DNA of 25,826 nt, from contig CANHOY010000004.1 of NCBI GenBank assembly GCA_947462495.1, positions 1-25,826 on the forward strand, given 5' to 3'. A program made the translations under genes and the position numbers. The first letter of the stretch is position 1. Each line of letters starts with the position of its first letter. The notes below the pieces were generated by a model, which worked only from the letters and a program-made list of their open reading frames with translations, ran no database searches and was not told where the DNA came from. This document shows, one piece after another, positions 8,012 through 14,758 of the stretch. This DNA comes from Bacteroidota bacterium. GTDB lineage: Bacteria > Bacteroidota > Bacteroidia > Chitinophagales > Chitinophagaceae.

Positions 8012-8063
8012 ATTTATTTTATATATCTAATTTTTTTATATATCAACACTTCTTTTTTAAAAA

Positions 8064-10478
8064 TTACAAAGCAACCACTACCTCTTCAAATAATGGAGCA
8101 GTAATTTTCACATAGGCTGGTTTTGAAGGATCAATGGAGCGTACATATAATAGCAATTTCCCGTTCTTACACCTTTGAATATTATCCTTAAAGTTGTCTG
8201 GAAGAACGCTAGAAGCATTTTCTGTACCCAATAAAATTGCATTATCAGATAATTGGAATGTAAGTTCAGTATCAGCAAATGGAACCAGATGTCCAGCCTT
8301 GTCTTTCATCGATATGCTAATGTGTGCTACCTCTCCCTTTGCTATAAATTTTTTCTTATCCGCTTCTGCATAAATAGATGCAGGTTTGTCTACGGTTTCA
8401 ATAATAGAACTAGCCACTTGAATGCCCTTATTAAAGGCCATCATTTCTAATTTTCCTGCTGCATAAGGGATATCCCAGAATATAATACCAGTAGCATTAT
8501 CGTAAGTTTTTCGATCACCTACTTTTTTGCCATTTAAGAAAAGTTCAGCCTCTTCACAGTTGGTATAACCCACCACTCTTATTTTATCATTTTCTTTATA
8601 ATTCCACAAAGCAGGGGCATGGGTGGATGGTTTATTTTCTTGCTTATAAACATAGGTTCCAACATAGGCCATCGGTGTTGAAGACCATAATGATTTTCTA
8701 AAATACCCTTGAGGTTTTAAATTTCCTGACAAATCAATTTGCCCTGCTGTTGATCCTCTACTTGGCCAAGTGCCTGATTCTCCTAAAAAATCATAACCTG
8801 TCCATAAAAACTGACCAAGGATAAAGTCATTTTTAGTAACAGCTTTCCATGCCTCTAAATCACTTCCGTTTTCACTTCCGTAAAAAATTCTATCTGGGTA
8901 GGTTTTATGATCAATTTCATACCTGCTCTCTGTATAATTATATCCAACTACATCCAATGCTTTCGGGTAATCGGTTTCATTGGACATAATGGGAGCAGCC
9001 AAACCTGCTGTAGTAGGGCGGGAAGGATCAAATTGTTTCACAATCGCTACTAATTGTTTAGCAATGATTCCCATATTTTCAGCTCTTGGTTGAGTAACAA
9101 TATGACCGGCTCTGTGTTTTTGACGAATTCCTTCTTGGTTTAAAATAGGATGTGAATATGGATCTTGAGGATAATCAATCTCATTTCCAATACTCCACAT
9201 AATTACAGAGGGATGATTTCTATCACGGCATACCATATCTTTTAAATCTTTACTACTCCATTCATTAAAAAAAGAAGCACCTCCTTGTAAACCTGGTTCT
9301 CCATCATTCCAACCGGTTAGCCATTTATGTTTTGGATATTCCCATTCATCAAATGCTTCATCAATGACCATGATTCCCATTTCGTCACAAAGATCATATA
9401 AGTAGGGTGCTTGTGGATTATGAGACAAGCGAATGGAATTACTTCCCATATCTTTCAATACTTTTAGTCGACGTTGCCATACTTCTTTAGGTACTGCAGC
9501 GCCTAATGCTCCAGCATCATGGTGTATACAAACCCCTTTCAATTTTTCAGAGACGCCATTTAATGCAAATCCTTTATTGGCATCAAAAGAAAGGGTGCGG
9601 ATACCTACTTTTGTAATTGTTTTATCTAGCGCCTCTTTCCCTGAAAATATTGTGGTCTCCAAAGTATATAAATAGGGTGCATGGATAGTCCACAATATTG
9701 GATTTGAAAATTTTAGGCTTTGACTTACTTTACTTTTATCAACGACTTGGGATTTAGTGATAGTGGAAGCAACTATTTTTCCCGTTGCGTCCAACAATTC
9801 CTGCTTTACCGTCAGTGGAATGATGGCGCCATCTTTACTCTTTGTATTTACAACATTCGTTTCTATTTTAACATTACTGCTATTTCCTGTTTGTTCAGTG
9901 GTATAATAAACACCCCATAAATCAATATGTACAGGCTTTGCGTAAACTAAATAAACATCTCGGTAAATTCCTGAGCCATTGTACCAGCGTGCATCCGCAT
10001 CTTCGCTATGATTTACTTTTACTGCAATGGTATTTTTTTCTCCAAATTTTAAATAAGGCGTAAGATCATACATAAATGAAATATAGCCATTAGGTCTTTT
10101 ACCAACATTTATTCCATTAATAAAAACCTCACTATTATTATATACCCCTTCAAAATATACATAAACTTGTTCTCCTTTTTTATCTAAGGGCATGTCGAAA
10201 CTTTTTCTATACCAGCCAATACCTCCTGCTAAAAATCCACTACAGCTTGAATTATTTTTACTGGCCACACCCTCCACACTCCAATCATGTGGAACATCTA
10301 ATACTCTCCAATTAGAATGATTGAGATGTTCTATGCCACCATATTCTATATCTCCCAAATGGAAGGACCATCGATCGTTAAAAAGAATTTTATCTCCAAA
10401 ACCTTGAGCAAAAACAATAGAGGTGGCTTGTAGAAAAAACAATAAAATAAAACTTGATAGGAGACGGGGCTTGTTCAT
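8064..10478 (-). CDS. Secreted GH2 beta-galactosidase-type glycoside hydrolase
   Basis: An 804-residue retaining glycosidase of family GH2. Order of parts: signal peptide (LLSSFILLFFLQATSIVFAQ); N-terminal sugar-binding jelly roll with RWSFHLGD, VPHDWSVEG, FEGVYNNSEVFING and WYNGSGIYRDVYL (to about 195); an Ig-like domain (about 200-300); a TIM barrel with GVCIHHDAGALGAA and RLSHNPQAPYLYDLCDEMG. The acid/base is Glu433 in WSIGNEID and the nucleophile Glu536 in FYGSENGSD. A DUF4982-like segment (about 640-700) and a C-terminal Ig-like domain follow, as in Bacteroidota GH2 beta-galactosidases. I place the start at the ATG at 10478 because a classic signal peptide begins there; an in-frame ATG at 10520 would add 14 residues ahead of it. 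Other GH2 activities (arabinopyranosidase, glucuronidase) cannot be excluded. It is divergent from the GH127 gene. Confidence 0.93.
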   Translation of the reverse strand: MNKPRLLSSFILLFFLQATSIVFAQGFGDKILFNDRWSFHLGDIEYGGIEHLNHSNWRVLDVPHDWSVEGVASKNNSSCSGFLAGGIGWYRKSFDMPLDKKGEQVYVYFEGVYNNSEVFINGINVGKRPNGYISFMYDLTPYLKFGEKNTIAVKVNHSEDADARWYNGSGIYRDVYLVYAKPVHIDLWGVYYTTEQTGNSSNVKIETNVVNTKSKDGAIIPLTVKQELLDATGKIVASTITKSQVVDKSKVSQSLKFSNPILWTIHAPYLYTLETTIFSGKEALDKTITKVGIRTLSFDANKGFALNGVSEKLKGVCIHHDAGALGAAVPKEVWQRRLKVLKDMGSNSIRLSHNPQAPYLYDLCDEMGIMVIDEAFDEWEYPKHKWLTGWNDGEPGLQGGASFFNEWSSKDLKDMVCRDRNHPSVIMWSIGNEIDYPQDPYSHPILNQEGIRQKHRAGHIVTQPRAENMGIIAKQLVAIVKQFDPSRPTTAGLAAPIMSNETDYPKALDVVGYNYTESRYEIDHKTYPDRIFYGSENGSDLEAWKAVTKNDFILGQFLWTGYDFLGESGTWPSRGSTAGQIDLSGNLKPQGYFRKSLWSSTPMAYVGTYVYKQENKPSTHAPALWNYKENDKIRVVGYTNCEEAELFLNGKKVGDRKTYDNATGIIFWDIPYAAGKLEMMAFNKGIQVASSIIETVDKPASIYAEADKKKFIAKGEVAHISISMKDKAGHLVPFADTELTFQLSDNAILLGTENASSVLPDNFKDNIQRCKNGKLLLYVRSIDPSKPAYVKITAPLFEEVVVAL

Positions 10479-10794
10479 TTTTTTTAAATTAAAAATTGAT
10501 TTGAAAAAGAAGTGATGCATAGAAATGTTTTTAGGCCGAGCATGAAGTTATAAATGTAATCAAATTTTACTTTTAAAATAATAAAAATATAATTGGGGTA
10601 AATGAGGTTAATTAATCTGGATTGTATAAAGTGGAATAGTTAAATGCGTATTACTTGAAAAAGGGTAGGAGCGGTGTTCACTTTTGAATTAAATTGATTA
10701 AATTACATAATGATGATGGAGTTATGGTAAGTTTGCATCATTTGATCTTGTTGTATATAAAATCGATTTTTTTAACCATTTAAGATCTATACTT
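10479..10794. other. Divergent intergenic region between GH2 and GH127 genes
   Basis: This 316-bp AT-rich spacer must carry the promoters for both glycosidase genes. The only recognisable element is TAAGTTTG at 10728-10735 for the plus strand. I found no LacI-type palindrome, no copy of AGAATTATGT and no convincing small gene here. The GH2 side has only a weak TACATTTA match on the minus strand. Confidence 0.55.
10728..10735 (+). promoter_or_regulatory. Candidate -7 promoter element for the GH127 gene
   Basis: TAAGTTTG matches the Bacteroidota -7 consensus TAnnTTTG and would place the transcript start about 50 bases before the ATG at 10795. No clear TTTG is found at the -33 distance, so confidence is limited. 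Confidence 0.35.
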
Positions 10795-13209
10795 ATGAAA
10801 ACTAATTTTAAGATTTTAGTATTGCTTACTTTTTCTATTCTACTTTGTTTTAATTCAACTCGCGCGCAGTTAAAATCAGATTCATTTAAATCTACAGTAA
10901 ATTTTTTTCCACTTTCTGATGTGAGATTGCTGGCTTCGGATTTTAAACATATTCAAGATTTGGATCATGATTACTTATTAACCTTAGAACCAGATCGTTT
11001 GTTATCTTGGTTTCGTAGAGAGGCCGGTCTTACTCCAAAAGCAGCGCCATACCCTTCTTGGGAGTCTGAAGATATTTGGGGTGAAGGGCCTTTGCCAGGG
11101 CACATTATGGGTTTCTATTTATCGTCTATGTCAATGATGTATGCTTCCACGCAGGATGAAAAAATAATTGAAAAACTAAACTATACTTTACAAGGCCTTA
11201 AAGAATGTCAAGAAGCCAATAGGAATGGTTATTTATTAGCAACCATCAATGGGAAAAGAGTTTTTGAAGAAGTGGTTGCAGGTAATTTTAAAACCTCTAA
11301 TCCCTTGATCAATCATAGTTGGGAGCCTGTATATGTGTTAAACAAAATTATGCTAGGCTTGTATAGTGTAAATCAATATTGTCCATTACCCTTGTCTAAA
11401 GAAATATTGATTAATGTGGCCAATTGGTTTGGACAGGAGGTACTTGATAAACTTTCAAATGAGCAAATTCAAGAGTTACTTGTTTGTGAACATGGCTCCA
11501 TTAATGAATCATTCATTCAAGTATATAAGCTAACAGGCGATAAAAAATATTTTAATTGGGCAAGTCAATTAAACGATGAAGACATGTTGATTCCTTTGTC
11601 TCAAAAAAAAGACATTTTGAATGGATGGCATGCGAATACCCAAATACCTAAGTTCACTGGCTTTGAAAATTTGTATTTATACAACGGAGATACTACTTAT
11701 ACTAATGCAAGTAGGTTCTTTTGGAAAACAGTTGTCAATAAGCACACTTGGATTAATGGGGGCAACAGTACAGGCGAACATTTTTTTCCAGAATCAGATT
11801 TTGTGAATAGGGTTAATCGAACTGGAGGGCCAGAGTCTTGCAATTCGGTCAACATGATGCGTTTAACCGAGATTCTGTATGAGAATTATGGAGAGGCTGA
11901 AAAAATTGATTATTATGAAAAAATATTGTACAATCATATCCTAGCAAATTATGAACCGGAGCAGGGGATGTGTGCTTATTTTACTTCGATGCGACCAGGA
12001 CATTATAAAGCCTATGGGAGTCCTGACAAATCTTTTTGGTGCTGCACTGGTACAGGATTAGAAGCTCCTGCCAAATTCTCTAAAATGATTTATGCATACC
12101 AAAATCGAGATTTATTTGTTAATTTATTTATTCCTTCTGTTGTGAAATGGAATCAACTTGGTGTTGAGCTAATGCAAGAGACAAATTTTCCTGATAAAGA
12201 TGCTACTAAATTTATAGTCACTGTTAAAAACCCAACTCAATTTAATTTAAAAATTCGCCATCCTTATTGGGTACAAGAAAAAGGGTTTATCATAAAAGTG
12301 AATGGTAAAGTTCAAGCTATCAAATCTACAATTGGATCCTATGCTTCTATAAATAGAACATGGGTAAATGGGGATGTAATAACGGTGGAAATACCTTCCC
12401 AACTATATGTAGAAAAATTGAAAGGGGATGAAACTTTTTTAACTGTTCGTTATGGCCCCATTGTATTAGGTGCTAAAGTAGATAATCATGGGTTGAAAAA
12501 ATCAGACTTTTGGCTTGGACTTAATCAAGAAGCAGAAATAGAGGTTCCTGTTACGGCTGCTCCTCCCTTGTTTGGTTCATTTGAAAGTATTGATAAAAAT
12601 ATTGTAAAAGAAAATACCGCAGCTTTATCCTTCAAAACGAATTTGAATATTTCCGGTTCGCCCATCACACTCATGCCTTATAATAGAATACACTTTAGCA
12701 GGTATGAACTATATTTTCGACATCTGCCCACTGTAAAAGAATATTCAGCAGAATTAAAACAGTTATTGAATGATTCCCTTAACCATATTTCATTAATACA
12801 ATCAACAACGGACAGTGTTTTGCTTGGCAATACTGAATCTGAAAAAGTGCATAAAATTGAATCGGTGAATTCATTGGTGGAGAAGAAAGGACATTTAAAA
12901 TGGAGATCAATAAATAAAGGCGGGTATATTAATTTTGAGATGAAAACGGATCCCGCGAAAAAGCAAGATTTATATTTGATGTTTAGATCTGGACTGGATA
13001 AAGCAGGGAAATTCGAAATATTAATTGATGGTCAACAAATTTTTGTTGTAGATCCTTCCGTAAAGTTGTCTGATGAAAACAATTTGCGTATTCGTATTCC
13101 ACAAGAAGCAAAATTAGGTAAGGAATTGATTACAGTTAAACTACATGGACTTAAAAATCTTGGAATTGCTGGATTAATGGATTTGCGAATTTTAAATGCA
13201 AACAATTAA
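10795..13209 (+). CDS. Secreted GH127/GH146-type beta-L-arabinofuranosidase (DUF1680)
   Basis: An 804-residue secreted enzyme with a signal peptide ending near TRAQ (residue 25), a DUF1680 (alpha/alpha)6-barrel, and C-terminal beta domains that include RYGPIVLGAKVD (about residue 550), resembling the DUF4986 region. Active-site residues by comparison with bifidobacterial HypBA1: Glu347 and Cys349 in GGPESCNS and Cys416-Cys417 in FWCCTGTGLE correspond to its Glu338, Cys340, Cys417 and Cys418, which bind zinc, with one Cys as nucleophile; Glu328 in STGEHF is the candidate acid/base. The fold removes terminal beta-L-arabinofuranose from hydroxyproline-linked or pectic chains; some GH127 enzymes instead remove aceric acid from rhamnogalacturonan II. 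GH127 versus GH146 cannot be settled by eye. It is divergent from the GH2 gene and closes the locus with a hairpin. Confidence 0.93.
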   Translation: MKTNFKILVLLTFSILLCFNSTRAQLKSDSFKSTVNFFPLSDVRLLASDFKHIQDLDHDYLLTLEPDRLLSWFRREAGLTPKAAPYPSWESEDIWGEGPLPGHIMGFYLSSMSMMYASTQDEKIIEKLNYTLQGLKECQEANRNGYLLATINGKRVFEEVVAGNFKTSNPLINHSWEPVYVLNKIMLGLYSVNQYCPLPLSKEILINVANWFGQEVLDKLSNEQIQELLVCEHGSINESFIQVYKLTGDKKYFNWASQLNDEDMLIPLSQKKDILNGWHANTQIPKFTGFENLYLYNGDTTYTNASRFFWKTVVNKHTWINGGNSTGEHFFPESDFVNRVNRTGGPESCNSVNMMRLTEILYENYGEAEKIDYYEKILYNHILANYEPEQGMCAYFTSMRPGHYKAYGSPDKSFWCCTGTGLEAPAKFSKMIYAYQNRDLFVNLFIPSVVKWNQLGVELMQETNFPDKDATKFIVTVKNPTQFNLKIRHPYWVQEKGFIIKVNGKVQAIKSTIGSYASINRTWVNGDVITVEIPSQLYVEKLKGDETFLTVRYGPIVLGAKVDNHGLKKSDFWLGLNQEAEIEVPVTAAPPLFGSFESIDKNIVKENTAALSFKTNLNISGSPITLMPYNRIHFSRYELYFRHLPTVKEYSAELKQLLNDSLNHISLIQSTTDSVLLGNTESEKVHKIESVNSLVEKKGHLKWRSINKGGYINFEMKTDPAKKQDLYLMFRSGLDKAGKFEILIDGQQIFVVDPSVKLSDENNLRIRIPQEAKLGKELITVKLHGLKNLGIAGLMDLRILNANN

Positions 13210-13246
13210 GAATAAGCCTATAAGGAAACACGTATAGGCTTATTCT
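13209..13246. terminator. Shared hairpin between convergent GH127 and oxidase genes
   Basis: Arms AGAATAAGCCTATA (13209-13222) and TATAGGCTTATTCT (13233-13246) are a perfect 14-bp inverted repeat with a 10-base loop, filling the 40-bp gap between two convergent genes. There is no T tract on either side, so termination strength is uncertain, but the placement fits a two-way transcript end. Confidence 0.65.
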
Positions 13247-13249
13247 ACC

Positions 13250-14593
13250 TTATCCGTATATATTTCTATTTAAGAAATTGTTTTTCCATTTCCCTTGTGG
13301 GTCCATTTTCTTGGCCAATGCTAAAAAGTCTTTAAACTTAGGGTAACGGCTATGTAATGCTGAAGCTTCAATTGTAAAAAGTTTTCCCCAATGCGGCCTG
13401 TAGTTGAAGGGCTTTAATTTTTCCTCTATCAAAGGAAGAATTTTCATAACTTTTTCTGTTTCTGGTTTCCAAGTAAAATGGATGGCAATTATATCTTGTT
13501 GATAGGCGGGGCTTAACCAAAAATTATCTGCAGCGATGGATCTAATTTCAGTAACATATAAACTTGGATAAATGATTTTATGTAAACTTTCAACCGCCAT
13601 AATGGCTTTATAAGCATGCACACGAGGAACAAAAAATTCAGACTGCAACTCGGCGCCATTGCTAGGTGTAAATCCCATTTTGAAATGAGGTAATCGATCA
13701 TACCATGGTCCTGGTACACCCATTTGATCGGTACAATTAATAGGGGAGTTGACTTTATTTGGATGAAGGTTGGTCGTGGCAGCGGTCGCGCCAAAAAAAT
13801 TTTTTATTTTTTTTGTTGGTTTTCCATCTACTTTTTTCTTTACCCAAACCTGGGTAATATTTTTATCTATCCAGTGGGTGAACATACTTACGGAGTAACC
13901 AGATTGATAGATAGCATCAAAATTTTGTTCTAGTTGACTCATGGGTAAATTTTCAAAAACTTCTTGCGTCACTTGGAAAGTAGGTTGGATGGACAATGCC
14001 ATTTTGGTCACAATGCCCAAGGCGCCAAGGTTTACAACAGCTCCATAAAATTCAGGATCTTTTTTATTTAATTTAATAATAGTCCCATCTGCTTTCATAA
14101 TTTCTAAAGCTTGAACGGCAGTGGATAAATTACCGTTCTGGTCTCCAGAGCCATGGGTGGCAGTGGCACTAGCTCCTGCTACCGATATATGTGGGAGGGA
14201 GGCTAAATTATGTAAAGCAAAACCTTTTTTATCCAAGTAAATACCAAGTGTTCCATATTTTATGCCTGGTTCAATCCAAACCAAAGATTGTTTGGTATCA
14301 ATACTTATTATTTTATCTAAATAGGAAGTGGAAATTAAAGTAGTTGGTGTATCTGCGACATTGTTAAATGAATGTCTTGATCCCAAAGCTTTTCCATTAT
14401 TTATTTTTAGTACTTCTTTTTGGAGTTCATCAATCGTTTTTGGGAAAACAATATTTTTTGCAGCATAAGCTAAATTGCCGGCCCAATTGGTACCCACGTT
14501 TTCATCTTTCATAAGCAAAGGAGAATATAATTTAGAAAAAGACAATCCTAAGGTTAAAATACTAGAATTTTTAATAAAATTTTGACGGTCCAT
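13250..14593 (-). CDS. FAD-linked alditol/aldonolactone oxidase family protein
   Basis: About 447 residues, of the VAO/PCMH flavin fold with a D-arabinono-lactone-oxidase C-terminal domain. The FAD-binding part has ALGSRHSFNNVADT (His74, the position that carries covalent FAD in Streptomyces alditol oxidase AldO), EPGIKYGTLGIYLDKKGFAL and the PP-loop-like SVAGASATATHGSGDQNG. The C-terminal part has RPHWGK and ends DPQGKWKNNFLNRN, both typical of this family. Such enzymes oxidise xylitol, sorbitol or aldonolactones with oxygen, giving peroxide. The N-terminus (DRQNFIKNSSILTLGLSFS) resembles a Tat leader but has Arg-Gln where the twin arginine should be. I start at the ATG at 14593, where this leader begins; an in-frame ATG at 14608 is also possible. 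It lies next to the arabinosidase gene; a role with released arabinose or arabitol is inference. Confidence 0.88.
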   Translation of the reverse strand: MDRQNFIKNSSILTLGLSFSKLYSPLLMKDENVGTNWAGNLAYAAKNIVFPKTIDELQKEVLKINNGKALGSRHSFNNVADTPTTLISTSYLDKIISIDTKQSLVWIEPGIKYGTLGIYLDKKGFALHNLASLPHISVAGASATATHGSGDQNGNLSTAVQALEIMKADGTIIKLNKKDPEFYGAVVNLGALGIVTKMALSIQPTFQVTQEVFENLPMSQLEQNFDAIYQSGYSVSMFTHWIDKNITQVWVKKKVDGKPTKKIKNFFGATAATTNLHPNKVNSPINCTDQMGVPGPWYDRLPHFKMGFTPSNGAELQSEFFVPRVHAYKAIMAVESLHKIIYPSLYVTEIRSIAADNFWLSPAYQQDIIAIHFTWKPETEKVMKILPLIEEKLKPFNYRPHWGKLFTIEASALHSRYPKFKDFLALAKKMDPQGKWKNNFLNRNIYG

Positions 14594-14758
14594 GGAGGTT
14601 AATTTCAAGTAAATTAATACAAGTTAATTATACAATTTAAACGTAAACACTTTATTTTTCAGAAAATTCTATTTCTGATGGAAAAAACGGAAATAATCTA
14701 TCAGTTTTAAATGCTTTTTATCAAATTAGGTGTATTTTGAACGCCCAAAAACAAGTGT

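Larger units (their letters stand above)
7706..8063. other. Non-coding interval between lacI and the GH2 gene
   Basis: This 358-bp stretch holds, from left to right, the LacI-type operator cluster, two AGAATTATGT motifs, a small AAGCAT/ATGCTT hairpin near 7816-7840, the GH2 terminator and a 13-bp tandem repeat in the GH2 3' untranslated region. An SD-like AAGGAGG at 7860-7866 precedes only a four-codon reading frame. I found no credible gene in it on either strand. Confidence 0.6.

Noticed and set aside
10479..10520. Upstream ATG at 10520 as the GH2 start
   Set aside because: It adds 14 residues (including HHFFFKS) ahead of a complete signal peptide that starts naturally at the ATG at 10478.
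14670..14700. Short CAGAAA/TTTCTG palindrome upstream of the metalloprotease gene
   Set aside because: Six-base arms in AT-rich DNA are common by chance, and it has no second copy.
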